64,000 nucleotides of DNA from Bacillota bacterium. GTDB taxonomy: Bacteria; Bacillota; Clostridia; Christensenellales; Christensenellaceae. The stretch is from NCBI GenBank assembly GCA_023393165.1, contig JAEWMJ010000032.1:310001-374000 (forward strand), read 5' to 3'. The stretch's first letter is position 1; every line of letters starts with the position of its first letter. The notes beneath the pieces were generated by a model, which was not told the DNA's origin, did not search any database, and worked only from the letters and a program-made list of their open reading frames with translations. Positions 1 to 8,365 of the stretch are shown here, piece after piece. A program made the position numbers and the translations under genes.

Positions 1-45
1 GAATAAATTGCAAGCGATTTATTCGGCAAGGCCTATTTCCCTTTT

Positions 46-54
46 ATTATACCA
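46..54 (-). promoter_or_regulatory. Extended -10 promoter element pointing left
   Basis: On the minus strand this reads TGGTATAAT, a perfect extended -10 box, preceded by TTA. No good -35 is visible at 16-18 bases. It would drive a gene left of the window, divergent from the HAD gene at 120. The call rests on motif only. Confidence 0.45.
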
Positions 55-87
55 TAACTTTTGCTTTTATTGGCCCCGGATTTCATG

Positions 88-112
88 TATAATAAATCTG
101 GAAAGGGAGACT
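88..112 (+). promoter_or_regulatory. Promoter -10 and ribosome binding site of the first operon
   Basis: TATAAT at 88-93 is followed by AAAGGGAGA at 102-110, ten bases before the ATG at 120. The -35 is weak: TTGCTT at 61-66 lies too far away for an ideal spacer. This would drive the HAD-hprK pair. Confidence 0.5.
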
Positions 113-119
113 CATATAT

Positions 120-920
120 ATGGCATACAAATTAATAGCACTGGATCTGGACGATACGCTTTTAAACGCAAAAAAGGAAGTAACCCCCAGGACCCGCGCC
201 GCGATCCGGAAAGCCGCCCAAGCGGGCGTACACGTGGTGCTGGCCTCGGGCAGACCCGAGCGCGGAATGAAATTTGTATGGGACAATATCGGTCTTTCGG
301 GCTACACCATCTCATCGGGCGGAGCGGTCGTATTGGACCCGAAGGGAAACGAAATTTTTACCTGTCCGGTTCCGGACGAAGCCGCAAAAAAAATCATCCG
401 GTACGCTGCCCAAAACAGCGTTTATTTTCAAGTCTACTGCGGCGGCGATTTTTATTATCCGGAATGGACGGAGAATACGGCGAAATACGAAGCGTCGATT
501 AAATTCAAGGGCATCCATGATCCCGGCATACCGGAATGGAAGGATCTGAAGACGTCTAAAATACTGATGATCGGCACGCAGAAGATGGCCGAGGATTTGC
601 GCGTCCGCATCAATCGCCTGTTTCCGGAAGTACAAACGGTTTTTTCTCAAAACGGGTATCTGGAAATATTAAACGCCGGCGTATCCAAGGGCAAAGCGCT
701 CGGGTTTATCGCACAAAGCCTGGGGCTTGCGCCCGGAGAAATCATCGCAATAGGGGACAGCGAGATAGACATTCCAATGATAGAATTCGCAGGCTTAGGA
801 ATAGCAATGCAAAACGCCGGGGAGGCCGTACGAAAAAAAGCCGACTTTGTCACCTCCTCCTGTGAAGAAGACGGCGTTGCGCTGGCAATCAATAAATTCG
901 TGTTGGGAGAAGACATATGA
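120..920 (+). CDS. Cof-type HAD superfamily phosphatase
   Basis: A 266-residue soluble hydrolase of the haloacid dehalogenase superfamily, Cof/IIB type, which removes phosphate from sugar phosphates or similar small molecules. Motif I is DLDDT at residues 9-13, with both catalytic aspartates present. A motif II serine lies in the VLASGRP stretch near residue 40. Motif IV is GDSEIDIPM near residue 216. The cap domain sits between, as usual for this length. The start is the ATG after AAAGGGAGA. The stop overlaps the hprK start as ATGA, so the two are probably translated together. The substrate cannot be told from the sequence. Confidence 0.9.
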   Translation: MAYKLIALDLDDTLLNAKKEVTPRTRAAIRKAAQAGVHVVLASGRPERGMKFVWDNIGLSGYTISSGGAVVLDPKGNEIFTCPVPDEAAKKIIRYAAQNSVYFQVYCGGDFYYPEWTENTAKYEASIKFKGIHDPGIPEWKDLKTSKILMIGTQKMAEDLRVRINRLFPEVQTVFSQNGYLEILNAGVSKGKALGFIAQSLGLAPGEIIAIGDSEIDIPMIEFAGLGIAMQNAGEAVRKKADFVTSSCEEDGVALAINKFVLGEDI

Positions 921-1837
921 AAAGAATCATCAAAATAAAGGATCTTGCGGAAGAAATCAAACTGAATATCCTGTACATGGGCACGCGTGATTCCATGGAG
1001 ATAGACACCAGCGACCTGAACCGTCCGGGCTTGCAAATGAGCGGTTTTTTTGAATACTTCGCTGTCAACCGCGTGCAGCTGTTCGGCATGGTTGAAATGA
1101 CCTACCTGCAGACTTTAACGCCAGACGTGCGGACAAACATCCTGCAGCAGTTTTTTTCGTATCCGATTCCCTGCGTGCTGATCGGGAGAAACTTGACTCC
1201 CCCGGATGAATTTCTGGACTGTGCGCGGCAAAACAACGTGCCGGTTTTGATGTCCGGACTTACCACCACTAAACTGAGCCATAAAATCACGCTGTACTTA
1301 GACGAGATACTATCCCCCTCCATCTCCCGCCACGGCGGACTCATGGACGTGTACGGGGTCGGTATATTTATTACGGGCGAAAGCGGCGTAGGCAAGTCCG
1401 AAACAGCCCTGGAGCTTGTGAAACGCGGCCACCGTTTTGTTGCGGACGATGTGGTGGAGATCCACAAACTGTCGGATGAAACACTGATCGGCCGTTCTCC
1501 GGATATCATCCGGCATATGATGGAAATACGCGGTCTTGGAATCATAGACGTCTCCGTATTGTATGGAATGGGCGCGGTGATGCAGGAAAAGGATATCAAC
1601 TTGTCCATTCACCTGGAGCTTGGGAATATCAGCAATATAGACCGTCTTGGCGTTGAAGACAACCATATCACCCTGCTGGGCGTCAAGGTGCCCCAGATCA
1701 TCGTCCCTGTCCGGCCCGGCCGGAACCTAGCCATCATTATGGAAGTGGCCGCGATGAACTACCGGTTGAAGAGCATGGGCCAAATGGGCACGGACAAGCT
1801 GGACCAGAACCTATTGAAAATACTGCAGGGGCATTGA
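917..1837 (+). CDS. hprK: HPr kinase/phosphorylase
   Basis: A 306-residue bifunctional enzyme that phosphorylates Ser46 of HPr or Crh with ATP or pyrophosphate and also removes that phosphate. It is the sensor of carbon catabolite repression in Firmicutes. The Walker A loop GESGVGKS lies at residues 154-161. The family signature EIRGLGIIDV follows near residue 204. The N-terminal domain is present and the length is normal. It overlaps the HAD gene by four bases (ATGA). A likely target, an HPr-family protein that keeps Ser46, is encoded at 6156. No PTS enzyme I, EII component or CcpA lies in the window. Confidence 0.95.
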   Translation: MKRIIKIKDLAEEIKLNILYMGTRDSMEIDTSDLNRPGLQMSGFFEYFAVNRVQLFGMVEMTYLQTLTPDVRTNILQQFFSYPIPCVLIGRNLTPPDEFLDCARQNNVPVLMSGLTTTKLSHKITLYLDEILSPSISRHGGLMDVYGVGIFITGESGVGKSETALELVKRGHRFVADDVVEIHKLSDETLIGRSPDIIRHMMEIRGLGIIDVSVLYGMGAVMQEKDINLSIHLELGNISNIDRLGVEDNHITLLGVKVPQIIVPVRPGRNLAIIMEVAAMNYRLKSMGQMGTDKLDQNLLKILQGH

Positions 1838-1869
1838 TCCGCCTCCGCATCCATAAAAGGGAATAGTAT

Positions 1870-1910
1870 AACCCCCCGGTAAATATATTTATTAACAGGG
1901 GGTTTTTGTT
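1870..1910 (+). terminator. Terminator-like hairpin after hprK that includes the next gene's Shine-Dalgarno
   Basis: AACCCCC at 1870-1876 can pair with GGGGGTT at 1898-1904, and TTTTTGTTT follows. The loop is long (21 bases). The 3' arm is also the only good Shine-Dalgarno (AGGGGG) for the gene starting at 1912, so the hairpin could end hprK transcription and also mask that start. Confidence 0.5.
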
Positions 1911-1911
1911 T

Positions 1912-2634
1912 ATGAAGCGTGTATTATCCATGATCCTGTCTGCGTTTTCGGTGTTTTTTCTATTATTTTCGCCCTCCTTTTTCATACCCGAACTGGAAAA
2001 AAACATTTATACCGTTCGCGAAGAAAAAAGGCAGGAGAATTTTGAGGGTTTTCTGACGCTGTGGCATATCGCCGACTATCCGAACAGCTGCAGATCACAA
2101 TTGAACAAATGCATTAAGCAGATTGAAAAACAAAACCTGCACGTTTTTATAGATGCGGAAAGTCTGAGCGCCAAAACAGCGGCGGAGCGGATGGGCAAAG
2201 GCGAATTTCCGGATATCATATCTTTCTCCGCGGGTTTTCTGGAAGACTCCCAAAACCTCTCCGAGCTCGCGCCCAATGACGCCATCCTTGAAAAACTTAA
2301 GGATACCTGCATGACGGAAGGCAAACAATACGCCTATCCGTATATGGTCACGGCCCGGTTCCCCCCCGCGGAAGAAGAGCTGAATTCTTCGAGCAGGGTT
2401 TTGATCTATGTGCAGTATATCGCTTTTGCCAAAACCGAAGATCAAAAAAAATACGAATTGTATGAGAAGTTCGCGAATCTTCTGCTGTCTGAAGACATGC
2501 AAAAGAACCTTATCAAGATGAACTGCGTTCCCGTATGCAATTATCCGGCCCTGTATGAAACCGAAGACAATTATTCCATGGTTTACGTTGCGATAACCGA
2601 ATCTCTCCGTTTCCGAAAAGCTTTCGGCGGTTAG
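1912..2634 (+). CDS. Exported protein resembling a shortened solute-binding protein
   Basis: A 240-residue protein with an N-terminal hydrophobic export segment (LSAFSVFFLLFSPSFF) and then text typical of extracellular solute-binding proteins: TLWHIAD, GEFPDIISFSAGFL, YAYPYM and a C-terminal LLLSEDMQKNLIKMNCVPV. That family usually has about 400 residues. The middle lobe seems missing, since the chain jumps from the YAYPYM region straight to the C-terminal lobe. No lipobox cysteine is seen. I chose the ATG at 1912 over the TTG at 1906 because AGGGGG lies nine bases from the ATG but only three from the TTG. No permease or ATPase is adjacent, so ligand transport is unproven. Confidence 0.65.
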   Translation: MKRVLSMILSAFSVFFLLFSPSFFIPELEKNIYTVREEKRQENFEGFLTLWHIADYPNSCRSQLNKCIKQIEKQNLHVFIDAESLSAKTAAERMGKGEFPDIISFSAGFLEDSQNLSELAPNDAILEKLKDTCMTEGKQYAYPYMVTARFPPAEEELNSSSRVLIYVQYIAFAKTEDQKKYELYEKFANLLLSEDMQKNLIKMNCVPVCNYPALYETEDNYSMVYVAITESLRFRKAFGG

Positions 2635-2640
2635 CCTCAG

Positions 2641-2673
2641 TTGACTTGTATAAACAAAAAAAATAATGTACAC
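2641..2673 (+). promoter_or_regulatory. Candidate promoter of the murB operon
   Basis: Two overlapping readings exist: TTGACT (2641-2646) with TAATGT after 17 bases, or TTGTAT (2645-2650) with TACACT (2668-2673) after 17 bases. Both lie just after the preceding stop and upstream of murB at 2736. Confidence 0.4.
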
Positions 2674-2735
2674 TATATTCGTAGCAGTCTGCCAATTTGC
2701 GGCAGAAAAACTGCCTGATTTCAAACGGAGAGGAT

Positions 2736-3620
2736 ATGAAAGATACTCTGATCAAGCGGCTGAAAAACGAGCCCATGCGCAATCATACCACATTTAAAAC
2801 AGGCGGTCCGGCCGAAACGGTATACCTGCCGTCAACCGCCCGGGAGATACTGGATACGGTTCATTCCGCAGTGGAAAGCGGTATTCCGTGGTACGTCATC
2901 GGCCGCGGCTCCAATCTTCTGGTGTCGGACAGGGGCTACCCCGGAGCGGTCATCAAGATTGCCGAGAGCTTTGCGGAGATCCGGATTCAAGGCAACCGCG
3001 TTTATGCGGACGCCGGCGCTCTTTTGCGTGATATTACGGCTAAATGCATTGGGAGCGGGCTTTCCGGCCTGGAGTTTGCCGGAGGGATCCCCGGCGCGCT
3101 GGGCGGCGGGATTTCGATGAATGCGGGCGCATACGGCGGGGAACTGAAAGATTTTATTACTTACGTACGCGTACTTACGCCGGAACTTGAGATAAAGGAT
3201 ATACCCGCGGGCGATATGCGGTTCGGATACCGGAAAAGCGCCGTGCAGGATGAGGGATATATTGTGCTTGGAGCCGAATTCTGCCTTCCGAAAGGCGACA
3301 TTGAGGTTTCCAGGAAACTGCTTTTAAGCCTCAATAACAAACGGAAAAACAGCCAGCCCTTGAATTTTCCAAGCGCGGGCAGCACTTTCAAACGGCCGCC
3401 CGGGCATTATGCGGGCACGCTGATCGAACAATGCGGCCTTAAGGCATGCAAAATCGGCGGCGCACAGGTTTCGGAAAAGCATGCGGGGTTTATAATAAAT
3501 ACGGGGGAAGCAACGTCGGAGGACATCTATAAACTGATCTGCCATGTAAGGAGCGTAGTATTTCAAAAAGCCGGCGTGACGCTGGAGCCTGAGGTTAAGA
3601 TGATTGGGGACTTTACATGA
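2736..3620 (+). CDS. murB: UDP-N-acetylenolpyruvoylglucosamine reductase
   Basis: A 294-residue cytosolic flavoenzyme that reduces UDP-GlcNAc enolpyruvate to UDP-MurNAc with NADPH, the second committed step of peptidoglycan precursor synthesis. FAD-binding motifs are GRGSNLLVSD and FAGGIPGALGGG. The proton-donor serine lies in SAGSTFKRP and the late glutamate in LEPEVKMIG. The layout fits the short type II MurB. The start is the ATG at 2736 after GGAGAGG; the frame opens at a TTG 39 bases earlier that has no ribosome site. The stop overlaps the PHP gene by four bases. Confidence 0.96.
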   Translation: MKDTLIKRLKNEPMRNHTTFKTGGPAETVYLPSTAREILDTVHSAVESGIPWYVIGRGSNLLVSDRGYPGAVIKIAESFAEIRIQGNRVYADAGALLRDITAKCIGSGLSGLEFAGGIPGALGGGISMNAGAYGGELKDFITYVRVLTPELEIKDIPAGDMRFGYRKSAVQDEGYIVLGAEFCLPKGDIEVSRKLLLSLNNKRKNSQPLNFPSAGSTFKRPPGHYAGTLIEQCGLKACKIGGAQVSEKHAGFIINTGEATSEDIYKLICHVRSVVFQKAGVTLEPEVKMIGDFT

Positions 3621-4333
3621 AGATATTTTGCGATTATCATACCCATACGCAACACAGCCACGGCAGCGGCACGGTGGAAGATAATGTGCAGGCTGCAATC
3701 AGGCGGGGACTTACATCCGTCGCGATCACCGACCATTCCGTGCGGCACGCATTTTACGCCGTCAAAGACGTGAACCTCTACCTTGAAGACATCAGCCGCG
3801 TCCGTGAAAAATACAAGGACGTCATAGAAGTCAAGTCCGGTCTGGAGTGCAACCTTCTTTCCCTGGACGGGGAACTGGATATTCCGAAAGGCTATGAAAA
3901 CAGTTTTGATCTCATACTTTTTGGATTTCATAAGCTGGTGCGGTTCAGCGGGATGGCTTCTTCCCTGCATTTTATGCTGCCCAAGGCTACGGACTTAAAA
4001 ACAATTGAGCGCAACACGCAGGCATATATTTCCGCAATAAAAAACTATAATGTTAATATAATAACCCATATCGGATACGGTTTGCCGGTAGACAAGCTGG
4101 AAATAGCCTCCGCCTGCGCTTCCAGGGGCGTGATGCTGGAGATCAATACCAAGCATCCGGAATTTTCGGTATCCGAACTGAAAGCCTGCCAGGATACGGA
4201 CGTCCGGTTTATTTTAAGCAGCGACGCGCACTCGCCGGAAAATGTGGGAAATGTAGAGAATGCGATACATAAATCGGTCGAGTCCGGACTGGCTCCGGAG
4301 CGCATTTTCAATGCAAAGGAGGAATCCAGATGA
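3617..4333 (+). CDS. PHP-domain phosphoesterase
   Basis: A 238-residue metal-dependent phosphoesterase of the PHP family (histidinol-phosphatase / DNA polymerase PHP-like). The first metal motif is DYHTHTQHSHGSG at residues 5-17, followed by ITDHS near residue 43. Later histidines are in THIGYG and SSDAHSP. Clostridial homologues lie in this same operon between MurB and RapZ. The substrate is unknown, and an amino-acid biosynthesis role is unlikely because no his genes are present. It is coupled to both neighbours by ATGA overlaps. Confidence 0.85.
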   Translation: MKIFCDYHTHTQHSHGSGTVEDNVQAAIRRGLTSVAITDHSVRHAFYAVKDVNLYLEDISRVREKYKDVIEVKSGLECNLLSLDGELDIPKGYENSFDLILFGFHKLVRFSGMASSLHFMLPKATDLKTIERNTQAYISAIKNYNVNIITHIGYGLPVDKLEIASACASRGVMLEINTKHPEFSVSELKACQDTDVRFILSSDAHSPENVGNVENAIHKSVESGLAPERIFNAKEESR

Positions 4334-5196
4334 AACTGACTATTGTAACCGGCCTTTCAGGCGCAGGACGAACTTCCGCACTGCACAGGCTGGAAGATAT
4401 GAAATATTTTTGCGTGGATAATCTCCCGCCTGAATTGATTCCTTCGTTTGCACAGCTTTGCCTCAATAACCCCAAGCCCCTGCAAAAAGTTGCGATAGCG
4501 GTGGATACGCGCATGGGCGACTGGTTTAATACGATATACGACGCGATCGAAAAGCTGAAGCAGATGGATCTGGAACTCAGCATCCTGTACCTGGACTCCT
4601 CGGATTCAACGCTCGTCAGCCGCTTTAAGCAGACGCGCAGGCCGCATCCCCTGTCCCAGAGCGGAGACATCGTATCCGGGATACACGCGGAACGCAGGAA
4701 GCTTCAGAGGATCAAGGATCTTGCGGACCGCGTCATAGACACGTCCACTTATTCGGTGCGTAAGCTTTACGACGTGATAGACAGCTATTTTACCGAAAAT
4801 ACGGATAATTCCCTGCTGATATCCGTCATATCCTTCGGGTATAAACGCGGCATCCCTCTGGACGCCGACCTTGTTTTTGATATGCGGTTTATCCCCAATC
4901 CTTTTTATATCGAAAACTTGAAGCATCATTCCGGGCTTACGCCCGAAGTGAAAAAGTTCGTTTTTTCTTACGAGCGGGTGGGTCAGTTTATTGATAAAAT
5001 CGTTGATATGGTAAACTTTATCGGGCCGTATTTTCTGGAGCAGGATAAAAAGCAGCTGGTGATCTGCATAGGCTGTACGGGCGGGATGCACCGGAGCGTA
5101 GCGGTAGCACAGGAACTTTACGAGCGTTTGTCCAAGACGAACAAACACGTTTATCTGGAGCACAGGGATTTGAATCTGGAAAAACATTCCATCTAA
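4330..5196 (+). CDS. rapZ: RapZ/YvcJ-family nucleotide-binding protein
   Basis: A 288-residue protein of the RapZ (YvcJ) family. RapZ is an adaptor that steers RNase E to glmZ RNA in Escherichia coli; YvcJ in Bacillus binds and hydrolyses nucleotides. The N-terminal P-loop is GLSGAGRTSA at residues 7-16, with Arg where the Walker lysine normally sits. The family string YFCVDNLPPELIPSF follows, and a C-terminal domain carries CIGCTGGMHRSV. Similar GAGR loops are, from memory, seen in actinobacterial members, so the protein may still bind nucleotide. The next gene is whiA: the usual yvcK is absent. Confidence 0.92.
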   Translation: MKLTIVTGLSGAGRTSALHRLEDMKYFCVDNLPPELIPSFAQLCLNNPKPLQKVAIAVDTRMGDWFNTIYDAIEKLKQMDLELSILYLDSSDSTLVSRFKQTRRPHPLSQSGDIVSGIHAERRKLQRIKDLADRVIDTSTYSVRKLYDVIDSYFTENTDNSLLISVISFGYKRGIPLDADLVFDMRFIPNPFYIENLKHHSGLTPEVKKFVFSYERVGQFIDKIVDMVNFIGPYFLEQDKKQLVICIGCTGGMHRSVAVAQELYERLSKTNKHVYLEHRDLNLEKHSI

Positions 5197-5211
5197 AGCG
5201 GAGGCGAAACC

Positions 5212-6159
5212 ATGTCCTTTTCATCCAAAGCAAAAGATGAACTCTGCCATATTCCCGCGGAAAACGGTCCTGCGGCAAACGCCGAGCTTTTCGCTATCAT
5301 CAGTACTGCCGGCAATATTACGTTAAGCCGGGGCGGAATGGCTTTAAAAATCCATTTTGAATCCCTGCCCGTGGCGAAGCACACCTATCAGCTGCTGCAA
5401 AAATATCACGGCGTCGACTGCGAAATAGATGTGATCGAAAACAAGATGAAGAAGAAAAACACCTATTCGCTGGTGATAGAGGGCCGCGATATTGTGATGT
5501 GCCTGTTTTCTGCGCTGGGCTTTCCAAAGGAAACGACGCTTTTTTTAAGCCACAACCCGCCTTCGGATATTCTGGAACAAGCAGCGCTTCGATCCGCTTT
5601 TCTGCGAGGTTTGTTCCTTGGATGCGGCACCGTGTCCAACCCCAAGAAAAATTATCATATGGAATTTGTGCTCAGCGCAAAGGATTTTGCATATTGTATA
5701 TTGAATATTTTAAAAAATCTAAAAATAATTGCAAAAATTGTTTTTAGAAAATCAAACTATGTGGTATACTTAAAAAGCGGAGACGACATCGCAAGTTTGT
5801 TGGCCGCGATCGGCGCTCATTCTGCCGTTCTTGAATTGGAAAACATTCGAATCCTAAAAGAAATGCGTAATAACGTCAACCGGGCCGTAAATTGCGAGAC
5901 CGCCAACATCAACAAAACGGTGGACGCCGCCGTGCGGCAACTCAGGGCCATTCAACTTATAGATAACAAAATAGGAATTGATCATTTAAGCGAACCGCTC
6001 GCCGAAGCCGCATTACTGAGGTTGAACAACCCCGAGGCATCTCTGATGGAACTGGCCGAACTTTCACAGCTTGGTTCCACGAAATCGGGAATCAACCACC
6101 GGTTCCGGAAATTGAACAAAATTGCAGAAGAACTATTATCAAAGGAGGATTTGTCATGA
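5212..6159 (+). CDS. whiA: DNA-binding protein WhiA
   Basis: A 315-residue transcription factor of the WhiA/YvcL family. It joins a degenerate LAGLIDADG homing-endonuclease fold (residues about 80-200) to a C-terminal helix-turn-helix (LMELAELSQLGSTKSGINHR, about residue 275). Family text RAVNCETANINKTVDAA marks the linker. In Streptomyces it controls sporulation septation; in Bacillus it affects division and chromosome segregation. It lies 15 bases after rapZ with GGAGG before its ATG. It carries AAAGGAGG inside its own end for the next gene, which overlaps by four bases. Confidence 0.94.
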   Translation: MSFSSKAKDELCHIPAENGPAANAELFAIISTAGNITLSRGGMALKIHFESLPVAKHTYQLLQKYHGVDCEIDVIENKMKKKNTYSLVIEGRDIVMCLFSALGFPKETTLFLSHNPPSDILEQAALRSAFLRGLFLGCGTVSNPKKNYHMEFVLSAKDFAYCILNILKNLKIIAKIVFRKSNYVVYLKSGDDIASLLAAIGAHSAVLELENIRILKEMRNNVNRAVNCETANINKTVDAAVRQLRAIQLIDNKIGIDHLSEPLAEAALLRLNNPEASLMELAELSQLGSTKSGINHRFRKLNKIAEELLSKEDLS

Positions 6160-6422
6160 TCTACAAGGAAATCGTAATAAAACATTATGATGGCTTAAAA
6201 GCAAAAGCTGCCGCTAGCTTCGTGCAGGTTGCCAATCAATTTGAATCCCAGATTCTGATTGAATACAGCAACAAAAAAATCAATGCCAAAAGCATAATGG
6301 GACTGTTGTCGTTGGGTGTGAAGTATGGCGAGTCGATTTATGTATTTGCAAATGGCAGCGATGAAAAAGCGGCCGTGAACGCGCTTGTTGATTTGGTCGC
6401 AAAAAATTTCGGCGAGCAATAA
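6156..6422 (+). CDS. HPr-family phosphocarrier-like protein with Lys15 and Ser46 (Crh-like)
   Basis: An 88-residue protein with the length and fold pattern of HPr. The phosphocarrier site, GLHARP in true HPr, reads GLKAKA here, so the histidine at position 15 is replaced by lysine and PEP-dependent phosphotransfer should be impossible. The regulatory site is kept: Ser46 lies in NAKSIMGLLSLG. This is the pattern of Bacillus Crh (which has Gln15), and the position after whiA is the Crh position. HprK at 917 should phosphorylate Ser46, making the protein a candidate corepressor rather than a sugar-transport protein. Its start overlaps the whiA stop. Confidence 0.88.
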   Translation: MIYKEIVIKHYDGLKAKAAASFVQVANQFESQILIEYSNKKINAKSIMGLLSLGVKYGESIYVFANGSDEKAAVNALVDLVAKNFGEQ

Positions 6423-6468
6423 TCCTGTTAAGGGTAAAATGGCAAAGGATCCTATCTGTTTTGTAAAT

Positions 6469-6502
6469 AAAGCCTCTGCAAAAGCAGGGGCTTTCTATTT
6501 TT
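6469..6502 (+). terminator. Rho-independent terminator of the murB-whiA operon
   Basis: AAAGCCTCTGC (6469-6479) and GCAGGGGCTTT (6484-6494) form an 11-position stem with one mismatch around an AAAA loop; CTATTTTT follows. It lies between the convergent HPr-like and uvrC genes. Confidence 0.85.
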
Positions 6503-6540
6503 GGAAAAAAGAAAGGTTTTGCGAAAGAATACCAATTCTT

Positions 6541-8364
6541 TTAATTTACATTGTCTTTCGAATGGAAATGTTCATAAACGCTTTGCGCAAAAGCCTCGCC
6601 AATGCCCGGAGCCGATTGCATCTCCCGTATCGATGCTTCCTTGATTTTCTCCAGGCCGGAGAACGCTTTTAAAAGCGCCTTCTTGCGCGCAGGCCCGATG
6701 CCGGGAATTTCGTCCAGTTCGCTCTTTTTCTGCCTGGCCTCGCGCAGTTTCCGGTGGTATGTGATAGCAAACCTGTGCGCCTCGTCCCTCAGGGAAGTGA
6801 TCAGCCGGAACTCGGGGCTCATCTTTTTCAATAATATGCTGTCGCTGCTCCCGGGAACGAATATTTCCTCCTCACGTTTGGCAAGGCTTATCAGCGGAAG
6901 ATCTTCCAGGCCCAGCGACGCGAGCGCGTCCACCGCGGATGAAAGCTGGCCTTTTCCGCCGTCCACCACGATCAAGTCCGGAAGCGGTACAAATCCGGCG
7001 TCCCCGTTCAGGCCGCGCAGCAGCCTGCGCGTGACCGCTTCCTGCATGGATGCAAAATCATTGCTACCCTCCACGGTCTTGATCTTAAAGCGCCTGTACT
7101 GTTTGCGGCTGGGCACCCCTTCCTCAAACACCACCATGGAAGCGACGCTGTCCGTACCCTGCGTATTGGATATATCATAACATTCGATCCGTTTCAGTTC
7201 GGCGGCGAGGCCTATGGCTGCGGCCAGGTTATTAAGCGCCCGCTGCTTCTTGGCATTCAGGCCTTCTTTTAATTTTACCGCGTCCCGGGCGTTTTTTCGT
7301 GCCAGTTCAGCCAGTTTTTTATTGTCTCCGCGGGACGGCAGGATGATCTCCACCTTGCTTCCTTTTTTTTCCGAAAGCCATTTTTCCATGGGTTCCCTGT
7401 CCGGCAGTTCGGAAGAAACATATATATGCTTTGGGATCGCAAAGCTGTCCATATAATACTGTTTTAAAAAAGAGGAGAGTATTTCGCCGTCTTCTTCCCC
7501 GGCATATTCGAAATAAAACTTTTCCGCATGTTCCAGTTTGCCGTTGCGCACCAGGAATGACTGGGCCGCTGCAATGTTCTCCCCGGCCCACACCCCGAAA
7601 ACGTCCTTGTCGTTCAGGTTGGGGAAACCGGCTTTCTGCTTGCCGGATATCTGGTCGATCAGTTTGATCTTGTCCCGCAGCATTGCCGCCTTCTCATAAT
7701 TCTGATCATCGGAGGCCTCGAGCATTTCGGCCTTGAGCTTTGACTTCAGCCGGTTCTGTTTTGCGCCAAGCATGGCGATCACCTCGCCCACCATTTTCCC
7801 GTACTCGGCCTCGGATATCGTTCCCGTGCAGGGGCCGACGCAGCGTTTCATTTCATAATTCAGGCAGGGACGTTCTTTTTTTTCGATTGCGCGCGGGATA
7901 TCCTTTTTACAGCTGCGGAGCGGATAGATCTTGTATATGCTGTCCAGCACGTCCCGGATGGTATGCGCCGCAATATAGGGTCCAAAGTATTTTGCCCCGT
8001 CGTTTTTTACGCGCCGCACGACCGTTACCCGGGGAAACGGTTCCGCAAGGTCAATGCGGACATAAGGAAAATGCTTGTCGTCCTTTAAAAGGATATTGTA
8101 ATAAGGCCGGTACTTTTTGATCAGATTGCATTCGAGCACAAGGGCTTCCATCTCGGTATCGCAGATGATATACTCCAGATCCGCAATATTCGAAACCATC
8201 AGCGCGACCTTGGCATATTTCTGCACGCCGGTAAAATACTGTTTTACACGGTTTTTTAAAACCTTGGCTTTGCCGACATAGATAATTTTTCCTTCGCTGT
8301 CTTTCATGAGGTATACGCCGCTTTTGTCCGGAAGCTGCTTTAATTTATTTTCGAGTTCACTCAT
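6541..8364 (-). CDS. uvrC: UvrABC system protein C
   Basis: A 607-residue excinuclease subunit that makes both incisions beside bulky DNA lesions after UvrB loading. Domains in order: GIY-YIG nuclease (SGVYLMKDSEGKIIYVGKA, residues 14-32), a Cys cluster around CLNYEMKRCVGPC, a UVR helix pair (ASDDQNYEKAAMLRDKI, about residue 200), an RNase H-like nuclease (CYDISNTQGTDSVASMVVF), and C-terminal helix-hairpin-helix repeats (IPGIGPARKKALL). The start is the ATG at 8364 after AAGGG, one base past the PBP2 stop; the frame runs 15 codons further upstream. Last gene of the minus-strand run. Confidence 0.95.
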   Translation of the reverse strand: MSELENKLKQLPDKSGVYLMKDSEGKIIYVGKAKVLKNRVKQYFTGVQKYAKVALMVSNIADLEYIICDTEMEALVLECNLIKKYRPYYNILLKDDKHFPYVRIDLAEPFPRVTVVRRVKNDGAKYFGPYIAAHTIRDVLDSIYKIYPLRSCKKDIPRAIEKKERPCLNYEMKRCVGPCTGTISEAEYGKMVGEVIAMLGAKQNRLKSKLKAEMLEASDDQNYEKAAMLRDKIKLIDQISGKQKAGFPNLNDKDVFGVWAGENIAAAQSFLVRNGKLEHAEKFYFEYAGEEDGEILSSFLKQYYMDSFAIPKHIYVSSELPDREPMEKWLSEKKGSKVEIILPSRGDNKKLAELARKNARDAVKLKEGLNAKKQRALNNLAAAIGLAAELKRIECYDISNTQGTDSVASMVVFEEGVPSRKQYRRFKIKTVEGSNDFASMQEAVTRRLLRGLNGDAGFVPLPDLIVVDGGKGQLSSAVDALASLGLEDLPLISLAKREEEIFVPGSSDSILLKKMSPEFRLITSLRDEAHRFAITYHRKLREARQKKSELDEIPGIGPARKKALLKAFSGLEKIKEASIREMQSAPGIGEAFAQSVYEHFHSKDNVN

Positions 8365-8365
8365 A

